This document shows, piece by piece, positions 8,701 through 17,828 of a stretch of DNA of 64,000 nucleotides. Source of the DNA: Paenilisteria rustica (GTDB taxonomy: Bacteria; Bacillota; Bacilli; Lactobacillales; Listeriaceae); NCBI RefSeq assembly GCF_013820765.1, contig NZ_JABJVM010000003.1:62001-126000 (forward strand). Direction: 5' to 3'. The stretch's first letter is position 1. The number at the start of each line of letters is the position of its first letter. The translations under genes and the position numbers were made by a program. Below the pieces are notes generated by a model, which was given only the letters and a program-made list of their open reading frames with translations, was not told the origin of the DNA and did not search any database.

Positions 8701-9653
8701 TGAACGACAAAGAATACACTGGCGGAGCAGTCAAAGCAGATGGCACATTCACCTTCTACGCTAACGACAAAAACATCAAGAAAACCGACACAGTATTCGC
8801 AGTAGCATACGACAAATACGGTAAAGAACTAGAAAGAACAAAAGTGAAATTTGTAGTCGTAACAGCAGGTAAAATCACACCAGCAACCTACAACCTAGCA
8901 TCAGACAAAAACATCACAGGAACGTACACGGAAGACGTAGCAAAAGTAACGGTAACAGTTGGCGATAAAGTGTACAAAGGCGGAACAGTAGCAAACGGCA
9001 CTTTCACCTTCTACGCTTTTGACAAAATCAAGAACGCAACAGACCTTGTAACGATCCACGCATACGATTCAGTAGGCAAACTACTAGATACGAAAACACT
9101 AAAAGTAGTAACAGGTGTACCAGTCGTAACAAAAGGTAGCATCACAGTGAACGACATGTTGGTACCAGGCGACAAAAACATCACAGGAACATATACAGAT
9201 GATGTACACTATGTAGTAGTAACAGTAGACGGTACAGAATATAAAGGCGGTACGTTTGTAGATGGCGAATTCAAGTTCTACGCTTTCGACAAAATCACGA
9301 GCGCAGGCAGCACAGTAACAATGCAAGCCTTCGATAAAGCCGGCAAAGTACTAGATACGAAAACAGTAAAACTTGTAGGACCAGCAGCAGAGAACGTAAT
9401 CAAAGGTGCTATCACTCCGAACGCATTAGTACTTGGAACAGATAAAAACATCACAGGAACATATACAGGTGAAGTAAAATCAGTACAAGTAACAGTAAAT
9501 GACACAGTCTATAAAGGTGGAACATTCACAGACGGCGAATTCAAGTTCTACACTTTTGACAAAATTAAATCTGTAACGGATGTAGTTACTATCAAAGCAC
9601 TAGATAAAGAGGGTAACGTGTTAGATACGAAGACAGTACAAGTAACAAAATAA
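5760..9653 (+). CDS. Large secreted protein: beta-helix, seven helical repeats, four Ig-like modules
   Basis: 1297 residues with AAAGGAG before the ATG. A signal peptide runs to about residue 43. Residues 50-440 resemble the pectate-lyase-like (beta-helical) adhesive regions of Gram-positive surface proteins. Residues 446-949 hold seven repeats of about 72 residues, each with AVNELF, AIKD and LQKDLDRAQELLD; in Listeria such repeats are often labelled toxin Cry1Ac domain D-VI-related. Residues 950-1297 are four Ig-like modules, each opening with ITP and a DKNITGTYTG-type strand. There is no LPXTG motif, transmembrane tail or GW/LysM domain, so it is either released or held by the modules themselves. 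A strong terminator follows, so it is monocistronic. Adhesin or matrix role inferred. Confidence 0.85.
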   Translation: MKNTIPFNVIPTKKVKKALFATLATVTVLSQMLTVYPTTSAAAETGSEIGTTEAPTQVGDFATLKRIIEEDNGITNIELTADITMTAGIKINLKKTSLTIDGKGYTLTESKVSINDAWQTIYTYTGAAMKTMNIKNMKIRGSHYYSPFTVYGGYKGVEQNFENIDYVGPQFVYNTAGSVNFTGKNKIVNGKGVENLGTLNELVEANNVTIAGEFIGEHNTTGTYAFVLAGANPYFTIKDGAKVDIAANGGELLYAPANTANFTVGKSATFNLNTLREVFPLAMANVTFDTSSTTTINRTDVSAAALISVGQTLTINPNASLVAKQPAASNAAAHIFRTTVANAVININDPRKLDLDANGTGANRVFSAAGKTTINFKGLSEIGVFKPTNKTETPDLSWQEATFQVIQASAQAGIVQVGAASSTGDIQTKFVLADAKRITTTGTVEIAQKAVNELFTNNDPATDAIKDTTTQAKIDAAQKLVDAVTDTVEKTALQKDLDRAQELLNERNAASTDKERQAAAQKAVNELFTSDQPSTDTIKDTTTQASIDDAQGLIDLVVDPTVKVALQKDLDRAQELLDARNAANAAEKARQEAALKAVNELFNSDKPSTDAIKDITNQDAIDAAQKLVNAVTDVAVKAQLQKDLDRAQELLDARNAELAAEKARQEAALKAVNELFTSDKPSTDAIKDITNQDAIDAAQKLVDAVTDPAAKAALQKDLDRAQELLDARNAAASSEQERQEAAKKAVDELFTSDKPSTDTIKDTTTQASINAAQKAVNVVTDPTVKAELQKDLDRAQELLDARNAAEAAEKARQEAAQKAVNELFNSNQPSTDVIKGSTTQEKIDAAQKLVDTVTDPTVKAQLQKDLDRAQELLDAKNAEQARQEAARKAVNELFTNDTPSSNEIKDPTIQPSIDAAQKIIDTVTDPDVKAQLQRDLDKAQQLLDMRSSTVGTITPADFLIGGDKYVTGTFTGSVAKISLLVNDKEYTGGAVKADGTFTFYANDKNIKKTDTVFAVAYDKYGKELERTKVKFVVVTAGKITPATYNLASDKNITGTYTEDVAKVTVTVGDKVYKGGTVANGTFTFYAFDKIKNATDLVTIHAYDSVGKLLDTKTLKVVTGVPVVTKGSITVNDMLVPGDKNITGTYTDDVHYVVVTVDGTEYKGGTFVDGEFKFYAFDKITSAGSTVTMQAFDKAGKVLDTKTVKLVGPAAENVIKGAITPNALVLGTDKNITGTYTGEVKSVQVTVNDTVYKGGTFTDGEFKFYTFDKIKSVTDVVTIKALDKEGNVLDTKTVQVTK
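7098..8606 (+). repeat. Seven tandem ~220-bp coding repeats
   Basis: Seven in-frame repeats encode the helical units described for the surrounding gene. Neighbouring units share long near-identical stretches, so copy number may vary by recombination. Units 3 and 4 are the most alike; the last is the most diverged and shortest. Confidence 0.85.
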
Positions 9654-9702
9654 TCAAAAGCAAAGCGGCGATCCAGTTTATGGGTCGCCGCTTTGCTTTT
9701 GA
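9654..9702 (+). terminator. Rho-independent terminator
   Basis: A perfect 18-bp stem, left arm 9654-9671 and right arm 9685-9702 (core AAAGCGGCGA/TCGCCGCTTT), ends in CTTTT. It closes the large surface-protein gene. Confidence 0.85.
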
Positions 9703-9713
9703 TGTGCGTAGTT

Positions 9714-9742
9714 TTGACAGGATGGTAGAAATTGTTTATGAT
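9714..9742 (+). promoter_or_regulatory. Candidate sigma-A promoter
   Basis: TTGACA (9714-9719), 17-bp spacer, TATGAT (9737-9742), about 130 bp upstream of the NAD(P)-binding protein gene. Confidence 0.5.
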
Positions 9743-9837
9743 GTAGGGTATAGAGATATAGTGTGATGAATGAAATTTTACGGGTTTTGTGAGTAATTCT
9801 GAGTATGCTTATTTTTATATATGTGATAAAGTTCACA

Positions 9838-9854
9838 TTTAGTTTCTAACTAAA
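9838..9854 (+). promoter_or_regulatory. 17-bp perfect palindrome, likely operator
   Basis: TTTAGTT-TCT-AACTAAA lies 19 bp upstream of the start codon of the NAD(P)-binding protein. The size and symmetry fit a dimeric winged-helix repressor site, for example HxlR or MarR type. No such regulator is adjacent. Confidence 0.5.
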
Positions 9855-9873
9855 ACAAATGGAGGAATGCAGA

Positions 9874-10500
9874 ATGAATATAGTAATTTTAGGCGCTTTT
9901 GGACATCTTGGGAAGGCGGTTTACCAACTTTTGGAACCACTTCCGAACGTCAATTTAACATTGTTTGGTCGGGAAAAAGAGAATATAGAGGTAGCCTCAA
10001 CTACAAAAGTCATTTTTGGCGATGCGACGAACCCAGCGGATTTGGAAGGGGCGCTACAAGGTCAAGATGTTGTTTTTTCCACACTAGGCCCATTCCACGT
10101 TGAGACTTTCGCCACGCCACTGGTTGAAACGATGGAGAAACTAGGAGTGGCAAGGCTTTTTTGGACGACGCAATTTCAAATTAGACAAGCCGAAGTAACA
10201 GAGGAGAACATTGCGCTCGCGAAGACTTTTGGTTTTGACGAGGAGACGGAGAGAACGTATGTGGCGAATCAGCAACTAGGCGCGCGGATCATTGAAGACA
10301 GTAGTTTGGATTATACGTTGTTGATGCCGCATTTCTTCAAATACGATAATAGTATTGAAAAAGCGATTCTTCAGGATGAGAATGAAATGGTAAAAGGTGA
10401 GCCGATAAGTATTTATAGCTTGGCAGTTGTCCTTGCGAATTTGTTGCTTCAGCCGGAACATTACAGTAGAAAAGGTATTATTATTTCTGCATCTAAATAA
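9874..10500 (+). CDS. NAD(P)-binding Rossmann protein (NmrA/SDR-like)
   Basis: 208 residues from the ATG at 9874, which follows GGAGGAATGCAGA; the upstream ATG at 9859 overlaps the ribosome binding site. GAFGHLGKAV at residues 7-16 is the dinucleotide-binding loop of atypical short-chain dehydrogenases (NmrA/HSCARG-like). The YxxxK motif of classical SDRs is not evident, so it may be a redox sensor or quinone-reductase-like protein rather than a classical dehydrogenase. It stands alone between two surface-protein genes, with a likely operator directly upstream. Confidence 0.75.
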   Translation: MNIVILGAFGHLGKAVYQLLEPLPNVNLTLFGREKENIEVASTTKVIFGDATNPADLEGALQGQDVVFSTLGPFHVETFATPLVETMEKLGVARLFWTTQFQIRQAEVTEENIALAKTFGFDEETERTYVANQQLGARIIEDSSLDYTLLMPHFFKYDNSIEKAILQDENEMVKGEPISIYSLAVVLANLLLQPEHYSRKGIIISASK

Positions 10501-10506
10501 ACTATA

Positions 10507-10550
10507 AGAAGAGCCTAAAAGATTATTATTCCGATCTTTTAGGCTCTTCT
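10507..10550. terminator. Bidirectional terminator
   Basis: AGAAGAGCCTAAAAGAT (10507-10523) pairs perfectly with ATCTTTTAGGCTCTTCT (10534-10550). It separates the NAD(P)-binding gene from the convergent CotH-type gene. Confidence 0.85.
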
Positions 10551-10563
10551 CGCGTATATACGC

Positions 10564-13500
10564 TTATAAAATTGGTACGCTGACTGTTTGGATTTCGCCG
10601 CCCAGTGAGTCGTATGCTGTCAGTGAAACGGTGTCTGTCCGATTCTTAATCAATGTCTTCGCATAATACTGGAAGTCTGGCCCTGTTGATGGGACATTGA
10701 TGGTTGTTTGCTTCACGTTATTTACAGTTAAGCTAATTCGTGCTACGTCACCAGTAAATTGACCTTTGACATAACCGTCTCCGAGCACGAATGGATTGAC
10801 CGTTACGCCGCCGTTTGCTGATGTTACTGGGACTGCTTTTGTGCTAACGATATCACCAGCTGTGTTATAGCCGACTAGTTCGATGATATCAGTAGTCTTC
10901 GTGATGTTGGTTTTCGCGTAGTATTTAATGGTACCATCTGTCACGTTGATGCGTTGTAGGGGTACTTTGTTAATCTGCAGTTCTACTTTCGCGACATCGC
11001 CAGTGAATGTTCCTGTTACATAGCTATCTTTGCCGATTTTGAATGGTGCGATAGTGTCGATGCTACCAGGTAGGCTGATGCCATTTAGAACGGTAACTAC
11101 TTTCGTATCGAGGACTTTGCCGACATTATCGTAGGCCGTCAGTTTGACATTATCGTTTAGGTTACGAATCACGTTGTTCGCATAATACTTAAAGTCTGGT
11201 GCGCTGACGCCGATTTTTGTACCTTCGACGTTATTGACGGTTAAACTAATTTTCGTGATATCCCCTGAAAATTGCCCGGTTACATAGTTGTCTTTGCCGA
11301 TTTTGAACGGAGCTGCGGTAGTGATTGTACCAGCTGTAGCCGCTTCTTTTGCAATGATAACTGGCTTCGTGTCGAGAATTTTGCCGTTATTATCATAGGC
11401 TGTCATTTTCGCGTTGTCTGTCATGTTCCGGATGAGTTTGTTGGCATAGTATTGGAAATTTGCTGTTGTCGCGCCGATTTTCGTGCTTTCTACATCATTG
11501 ACGGTCAAACTGATTTTCGCCACATCTCCTGAAAACTGTCCGGTTACATAGTTGTCTTTTCCTAGATAGAATGGGTTTAGGGTTAGTTGCCCGGCTGTTG
11601 GTTTCTGCACGTTTACCTGTGTTTTTTGAAGCTCGTTTCCGTCTTTATCATAGCCAATCATGTTGACTTTATCGGTCGGCGTGTTGATTTTTCCTTTTGC
11701 GTAATATTGGTACGGAGAGCTGGTTGCGTTGATGATTTGTTGTAGCGTACCGTTTATTTCAAGGGCAATTTTTGCGACGTCGCCGGTGTAGGTGCCTTTG
11801 ACATAGCTATCTGTTCCGATGAAAAAGTCGTTTGTTGTGATGGTTCCAGATGTTTTGCCTCGGTTTGCGAGTAGTTCTTTGGCTGTGTTTAGATTGTTTT
11901 GTAATACAGATTTTGTTGCTAAATCGGCTACAGCGTCTACTGCTTTTTGTGCTGCGTCGATTGCGGCTTGATCTGTTTCTTTCTTGATTGCTCCAGATGC
12001 GATGTTGTCGTTTGTGAATAAAGCTTGTACTGCTTTTGTTGCGGTTTCTTCTTTTTGTGCTTGTTCTGCGGCTGAACCGTTATCGATCATTGGGCCCCAG
12101 TTGTTTGTTGTGAATGCGCGAACGGTTAGTTTTGTTGTTTTTGGAAGGATGGTTCCTGCTGTATATTTCGTTGCATTGCTTGATACAACGCCGTTTGCTC
12201 CCATTGGATCTGTGCCGTCTGTTGTGTAGTAAACGTCTGTGTTGGCGTTCGGATTGTTTAAAACAACGCCAGAACCGCTCGGTATAATGCTTACGTTTTG
12301 TAGTGTGTGGGCCATGCCGTATTTTGTCCACATTTCTAGGTTGTATTTCACGCGGTCAGGGACTTGGGCCTGGATTTTGACTTGGGCTGCTAACCAATCT
12401 TTGTAAATGGTAGTTCTAGCGCCCATGTATGCTGCATCTAGTTTGTACGCCGCGTCGATTTGTTTTTGGTTATCCAGAATCAGTTGTCTCACGTTTGCGA
12501 CAGATAGTGGAGCGCCTGCTGCACCCGCGAAGTCACCGTTTGCTGGGCCGATTTGTTTTAGTACTTGGTCTTTCACGAGCGTTTTGAATTCTAGATTTCC
12601 AGCTGTTGGAACAGTCGTGCTATCCCCTGAAAAATTACCGAATAGAATGCCGGCGCCTTTTCTTGAGTTAACGTCTGACCATTTGTAGCGATACGTTCCG
12701 CCACCGCCTACGAAGATAGAAGAGGTCGTGCCAGTGCCGCCGTTATTGTAGAAAGCACCGTCTGTATCGTTGATGTTGAATTTCATTTTGATGCCGTTGC
12801 CGTTTAAAATATCATTGGAAACGACCGCGTCAACTTCTTGTTCGGTATCAATAAACATGAAGAGAATTTGTGTTTTGATTAAATCTTCGACATCCACATA
12901 GTTTTTAAATTCTTGGAAGTTTTTCGCTGTTGCAACGGCTTTTACTTTTGTCAAAATGTTCGTATCACCTTCGCCAGCTTCTACGATACCTGGAGTGAAA
13001 TAGCCATCTTGGAAGCGGATTTTCGTGTAGTTGTCATCGCTGTCGCCGAAGTATTCTTCAAACATGTTTTGACCAAAGTCTTCACGCATTGTTTTGACAC
13101 CCATGTATTTCCCGTTGTAGTAGTAGTGTACATATTTTGTGTGTAGGGAAATTTTATTCATTTGCTGTGCTAAGGTGTCGGTTACTTTTTCGTCGTAGCG
13201 GTTGTAGCCAAGGTTGTAGACGTCATTTTGTGGACCGTCTTGTCCTTCTTTTAGTTCTAGTTTGCTGAATTTACCTACGACTGGGAAAGCTTCGCCTGGT
13301 GTTGCGTCAAAGAAGTTGTATTTTGCTTTTTTTGCATTGTAGTCACGGTGGAATTTCACTGCTACACCGGAGTTGTATTGAGCCACACTTGCTTGGCCGA
13401 ATTTTTTGGCGCCGGAGTAGTTAAAGTAGTTGGTTCCGCCAGTGCCCATGTGGGAGTCTAAATACTCGAATGTGCCCGGTGTGTAAGGGTCGGCAACTAG

Positions 13501-16500
13501 ATTGGCTGCTGCACCTGTCACGGAAACAATCGGGAAGTCATCGATGGCTTGCGCGTATTCATCGCTCGTAATGTTGTTTTTAAATTGCCACTGGTAGCCT
13601 GATGTAACCTCGTTCTTGTAGTTATCGCGCAGTACGTAGGTGTTGGAAAGGACGCCTGTGTTACCAGTTGCATCATAACCATAGACTTTGACAACGGTTG
13701 TTTTGCTAATCGTGATTGGGCCAGTGTAAATCGTCCCTTTTGTTGCGCTCGGTTCGCTGCCATCTAGCGTGTATTTCAGTGTGATGCCAGCTTTAGAGGT
13801 CATCGTTAAGTCAAAACCAGTGTCATACATGCCGCGATCTTTGCTAAATTGCACGGCGTAGTTTGTTTGACCGCTGTTGTTTGATGTGCCGAACGTTTCA
13901 GAGCTGAATAGCGTTAGTGTTTTACTTGCATCTGTTTGACGTCCGAATGTTTGGTTGTAAGCTTGTTTTGTATATTTGATCGAGTCTACCGTTTTAAATT
14001 CAGAACCGACTTTTGCGGATAAAACAACGTCGCCACTACCACCGATCTCGAAGCTTAAGTGGTTGTTTCCAAGTTCTGGTGCTTTGTCGGAATACAACAC
14101 GCGATATCCTTTTGCTGGAATAATAAGGTTGGAAAACTCGAATTTGTCGAGCGTTTTTGTTTTATCGGTCAAGTACATGCCTTTGCCTAAAACAACTGGT
14201 ACATCATTGTCGTTGTAGAGTTCGACCCAGGCATCTTTAGAGCTCGCAGTTCCTTCTGATGATAGTTCGTTGATGTAGACGTTTTTGATTTTGTCTGGTG
14301 TTGCAAGTGCGTTCTCGATGTTTGGACCTTTGCCATTGTTTTTATATTTGATGATGAGTCTTGCTGAGTTGGCACCGCCGCCTTGATAGACACTGCCGAT
14401 ATAATTGTCGCCATCGATGCGGAATGCCATTGATTGACCGTCTTTCCAGCCATTGAAGCGATTTTCATTGATGATGTCTTTCAAATTAGCTGTGCGAACG
14501 ATTTGGTTTGTTGCTGCGAATGATGGCTGATTGTACTTCACGACTAAATTACTGTAGGGACGGGAGGTGATGTTTCCAGTTGTCGCGCTGTAGATTTCTG
14601 GACTACCAAGTTCGCTACGGATTTCCATGTTGGAGCTTACATTCGCTGTCCCTTTTGCTGATGTCGTAAATTCTAAATAAGCATCTTCAATTTCAGCTGA
14701 ATCTGGAAGTGTCACATTGTTAAAACGGAATGCTGAGATATCTTTGTAAGCGGGAGTGAGGGTAGCTGTGTAGTAACCGCCGATTCTCAGGTTGGCAGCA
14801 AGGTTCATTGTTTTTGCTGTCCCGTATTCCTCTGCGTCATCGTTTGCTGTGGCCACTTGAGCGCTAGAATCGCCATCTTCTGAGTAATATTCTAGGACTA
14901 GTTTTGGAGCCATTGTAGCACTTGATTCAAAAGAACGAGCAGCGTAAGAGCCTGTTTTATCACCGTCTACTTTGAAAACAAGATCTTTCAGCACGGTATT
15001 TGAACTGCGCATTTCATTGATAACTTCTGTCAAATCACCAGTGTTTACAAGGTCGTTTACTGCTACGTTTGCTGGTGTTGTAGATTTCGCAGCTGTTTCT
15101 GTAAGTGCGCGGTCTGTGAAGGAAGCAACGGTGGATGCGAAGGCCTCACCATTTCCGACTTGACCTGCAACTGACAAATTCGTTGGTGTCGTTGATGCTG
15201 TTAGTGTCGTGAAAGTAAGGTAAGCTTTTGTAATTACGGCATCCGCTGGGATAGAAACATCGGCAAAACGCACAAATGTAGATTCTGGTACAGCTTTTAA
15301 AAGGCCGTTCAGGTTGAGCGATGTGGCTGTCAAATTGGTAGACGTGGCGTTTACGGAAGCGTCATCTGTACCAGCTTTGACAAGGTATTCTTTTTTCGCT
15401 GAAGGGATATTTTCCGCGTCGTCACGAAGGGAGTACACATACGTTTGAACACCGCTATTTTGTTTGGCATTGTACGCATAGGCTTTCACTGTCATGTTTT
15501 TGTCGACTTTGATGGCACCAGTGTAAGTTGTACCGTTTGTTTCGCTAGGTGTCGAACCGTCGAGCGTGTATTTGAGCGTGTTGATGCTATCTGTTTTTAG
15601 TGTTAAGTCGAACGTCGTTTTATACATACCGGTTTTCTGACTAGGCGTGATGCTTACTAGTGGTGTAGCACCGTTGTTTGAGCTTTCATACGTCCCCGTT
15701 GTATAGGAAACTAGATTTTTGTCGGCGTCATTAAAACGGCCTAATGTTTCGTTAAAAGGCATTTTTTTCACGTCAAAAGTATCAAGCGTGTGGAAGCTGC
15801 CGTCGTATTTTGTAGATAGATAAAGCGTCGTATCGCGATCGCCTAGCGTGAAGTTTGCAGACGCATTATTTTGCGTGCCGTTCGCTTTTACGATGCGATA
15901 TCCTTTTGCTGGGATGTAAATGTTGCTCAGTTCAGATTTGCCTAAAGCATTCGCGTCATCGGATATAAATACATCTTTTGAAAAGAATACTGGCGCATCA
16001 TTGTTGTTGAAAATTTCGATCCAGCCGTCTGCTTGGTTGTCCGTCCCCATGCTCGCAACTTCGTTTATAAATAGGTTTTTCATTTTTGCCGGATCTTGGG
16101 TGACTTCCTCGCCGATTGCGTCTTTTTCGCTGTATGAATACTTAATAACGAGTTTTGGTTGAAGTGCTGCGTCGGTTCCACCTTGATAAATACTACCGAT
16201 ATAGTTGTCACCATCAACTTTGAAAGCGAGTGCATTGCCATTTGTCCAACCCATTAAGCGTGTTTCGTCAATGATGCTTTTTAGATTTGGTGTGCGGACG
16301 ACTTGTTTGGTAGTTGTGAAAGAAGGTTGCTCATATTTTACGGTAGAAGCTGTGTAGTTGCGGTTGCTGATGTTTCCAGCTGTCGTTGTGTAGGCTGCGG
16401 GATTGCCTAATTCGGCTGAAATCGCCATGTTGGAAGATTGATTGGCAACGGTAGCTTTTGTTGTGAATTCTAAATAAGCATCGTCAATTTTCGCATTTTC

Positions 16501-17364
16501 CGGAAGATCTACATTCGCAAAACGGAACCCGGACAGGTTTTTATTTGCCGGAGTTAGCGCTGCTGCTGTGTAACCGCCGATTTTCATTTCAGCATTTAAG
16601 GCGATAGCTTTGCCCGTGCCGGATTCTTCTGCGTCATCAGATGTGTTGCTGATTTTGGCGTTGTATTCGCCAGTTGGAGACGTGTACTCAATCATGAGTT
16701 TTGGCGCCATTGGAGCGCTAGAATCGAATGAGCGCATAACGAAGGAACCTACGCCACTGCCGGTTACTTTGAATACATAATCTTTGATGTCCGCAGTATT
16801 TGCGCGCATTTCTTTCACTATAGATGAAACGTCGTCGGTATTGAAAATGGTGTTTGTGGCAACAACGGGGGTTTTCATGCTCATCGTGGTTGTTGTGAAT
16901 GTGCGGCTTGCGAAGGATGCGGCAGTACTGGCAAATGCTGCTTGTGTGCCAAGTTCTCCTGTTACGTTGATTGTGGTGGATTGTGCTGCTGAGGATGCGT
17001 CGCGAGTTGTGAATGCGATGTAAGCTTTCGAGATTTTTGCGTCTGCTGGTAGGTTTACATCGGCAAATCGTAAATAAGTCGCCTGTGTTGCGCCTGCTAA
17101 ACCGTGTAAATCGAGGCCGGTACTCGTTAAGTTCACCGCTGTACTCGAAACTTCGGCATCATCGGCACTTTTTTGAATTGGAAATTCTTTTGAGAATAAA
17201 AATGCTTGCTCCTCGTTTACAGTGTTTGTAGATTGCGTCGTGGCTTGGGTTTCTGCGAATGTCACGATATTTCCAATGGAACTAGGTACCATGAGAGAGA
17301 CGATCATCGCCATCGATAAAACTTTTAATCCAAAATTACTTTTCTTTTTCATGTTTAAAATCAT
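10564..17364 (-). CDS. Giant secreted CotH-kinase/lamin-tail-domain protein with Ig-like modules
   Basis: 2266 residues with a signal peptide to about residue 38. In order: two beta-sandwich (DNRLRE/CBM96-like) domains (about 50-415); a lamin-tail domain opening FINEVASMGTD (about 428-560); a chitobiase/FN3-associated domain with YTLDGSTPS (about 565-650); the same set repeated (about 650-1250); a CotH-kinase-like domain (about 1250-1640) with VAVKFHRDYNAKKAKYNF, YNGKYMGVKTMRED and FNINDTDGAF; another chitobiase-type domain (about 1690-1765, YYTTDGTDP); one helical repeat (about 1768-1835); and five Ig-like modules. CotH proteins are atypical protein kinases. No sortase motif is present. The start is uncertain: neither ATG 17364 nor ATG 17352 has a good ribosome binding site. 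Confidence 0.85.
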   Translation of the reverse strand: MILNMKKKSNFGLKVLSMAMIVSLMVPSSIGNIVTFAETQATTQSTNTVNEEQAFLFSKEFPIQKSADDAEVSSTAVNLTSTGLDLHGLAGATQATYLRFADVNLPADAKISKAYIAFTTRDASSAAQSTTINVTGELGTQAAFASTAASFASRTFTTTTMSMKTPVVATNTIFNTDDVSSIVKEMRANTADIKDYVFKVTGSGVGSFVMRSFDSSAPMAPKLMIEYTSPTGEYNAKISNTSDDAEESGTGKAIALNAEMKIGGYTAAALTPANKNLSGFRFANVDLPENAKIDDAYLEFTTKATVANQSSNMAISAELGNPAAYTTTAGNISNRNYTASTVKYEQPSFTTTKQVVRTPNLKSIIDETRLMGWTNGNALAFKVDGDNYIGSIYQGGTDAALQPKLVIKYSYSEKDAIGEEVTQDPAKMKNLFINEVASMGTDNQADGWIEIFNNNDAPVFFSKDVFISDDANALGKSELSNIYIPAKGYRIVKANGTQNNASANFTLGDRDTTLYLSTKYDGSFHTLDTFDVKKMPFNETLGRFNDADKNLVSYTTGTYESSNNGATPLVSITPSQKTGMYKTTFDLTLKTDSINTLKYTLDGSTPSETNGTTYTGAIKVDKNMTVKAYAYNAKQNSGVQTYVYSLRDDAENIPSAKKEYLVKAGTDDASVNATSTNLTATSLNLNGLLKAVPESTFVRFADVSIPADAVITKAYLTFTTLTASTTPTNLSVAGQVGNGEAFASTVASFTDRALTETAAKSTTPANVAVNDLVNTGDLTEVINEMRSSNTVLKDLVFKVDGDKTGSYAARSFESSATMAPKLVLEYYSEDGDSSAQVATANDDAEEYGTAKTMNLAANLRIGGYYTATLTPAYKDISAFRFNNVTLPDSAEIEDAYLEFTTSAKGTANVSSNMEIRSELGSPEIYSATTGNITSRPYSNLVVKYNQPSFAATNQIVRTANLKDIINENRFNGWKDGQSMAFRIDGDNYIGSVYQGGGANSARLIIKYKNNGKGPNIENALATPDKIKNVYINELSSEGTASSKDAWVELYNDNDVPVVLGKGMYLTDKTKTLDKFEFSNLIIPAKGYRVLYSDKAPELGNNHLSFEIGGSGDVVLSAKVGSEFKTVDSIKYTKQAYNQTFGRQTDASKTLTLFSSETFGTSNNSGQTNYAVQFSKDRGMYDTGFDLTMTSKAGITLKYTLDGSEPSATKGTIYTGPITISKTTVVKVYGYDATGNTGVLSNTYVLRDNYKNEVTSGYQWQFKNNITSDEYAQAIDDFPIVSVTGAAANLVADPYTPGTFEYLDSHMGTGGTNYFNYSGAKKFGQASVAQYNSGVAVKFHRDYNAKKAKYNFFDATPGEAFPVVGKFSKLELKEGQDGPQNDVYNLGYNRYDEKVTDTLAQQMNKISLHTKYVHYYYNGKYMGVKTMREDFGQNMFEEYFGDSDDNYTKIRFQDGYFTPGIVEAGEGDTNILTKVKAVATAKNFQEFKNYVDVEDLIKTQILFMFIDTEQEVDAVVSNDILNGNGIKMKFNINDTDGAFYNNGGTGTTSSIFVGGGGTYRYKWSDVNSRKGAGILFGNFSGDSTTVPTAGNLEFKTLVKDQVLKQIGPANGDFAGAAGAPLSVANVRQLILDNQKQIDAAYKLDAAYMGARTTIYKDWLAAQVKIQAQVPDRVKYNLEMWTKYGMAHTLQNVSIIPSGSGVVLNNPNANTDVYYTTDGTDPMGANGVVSSNATKYTAGTILPKTTKLTVRAFTTNNWGPMIDNGSAAEQAQKEETATKAVQALFTNDNIASGAIKKETDQAAIDAAQKAVDAVADLATKSVLQNNLNTAKELLANRGKTSGTITTNDFFIGTDSYVKGTYTGDVAKIALEINGTLQQIINATSSPYQYYAKGKINTPTDKVNMIGYDKDGNELQKTQVNVQKPTAGQLTLNPFYLGKDNYVTGQFSGDVAKISLTVNDVESTKIGATTANFQYYANKLIRNMTDNAKMTAYDNNGKILDTKPVIIAKEAATAGTITTAAPFKIGKDNYVTGQFSGDITKISLTVNNVEGTKIGVSAPDFKYYANNVIRNLNDNVKLTAYDNVGKVLDTKVVTVLNGISLPGSIDTIAPFKIGKDSYVTGTFTGDVAKVELQINKVPLQRINVTDGTIKYYAKTNITKTTDIIELVGYNTAGDIVSTKAVPVTSANGGVTVNPFVLGDGYVKGQFTGDVARISLTVNNVKQTTINVPSTGPDFQYYAKTLIKNRTDTVSLTAYDSLGGEIQTVSVPIL

Positions 17365-17791
17365 AACTACTTATGCATAAATCTTTATGGCTGGCAGTTA
17401 TATCCTCCTTATTTTCTCTAGAATAGTTAACATTTTCACGGTAAATGTGTCTTACCTATTTTCTGCAAATTTTGCGTGGTTTATATCTTTTTCATGAATT
17501 AATTTCCTGATCGCTATAAAGTATACCTGTGCGCGATAGCTTTGGCGTATGCCCCGTTATATGCGCTGTTTCATCACCACTTTCCTTTTTGTTTTGACTG
17601 GGAACCTACACTATTAATCTCTTTTGTCCCTACCTATATCTTACCTGCATTTCGGGTTATAAGTCATTAAAAGGCGGGCAACTTTTTTTCTGTAAAAACA
17701 AATAGTCATAAAAAAGACACGTGATTTTTAAGGTGTATGCCTCGTTTTTATATTCGTCTTTATGTATTTTTATTCATATAAATGCAAAAAA
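17365..17791. other. Long leader/intergenic region upstream of the CotH-type gene
   Basis: No gene is seen. On the minus strand AAGGAGGATA (SD core at 17408-17404) lies about 40 nt before the annotated start and is followed only by stops in the gene's frame, so it is an orphan ribosome binding site. A possible -10 (TATACT, 17530-17525) lies further upstream without a clear -35. Confidence 0.5.
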
Positions 17792-17820
17792 AGTACACTC
17801 ACCAAATCTGGGAGTATACT
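17792..17820 (-). terminator. Terminator of the Mga-like regulator gene
   Basis: Read on the minus strand, AGTATACTC and GAGTGTACT pair (one G-T) around CCAGATTTGGT and run into seven Ts. Confidence 0.7.
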
Positions 17821-17828
17821 GTTCTTCA

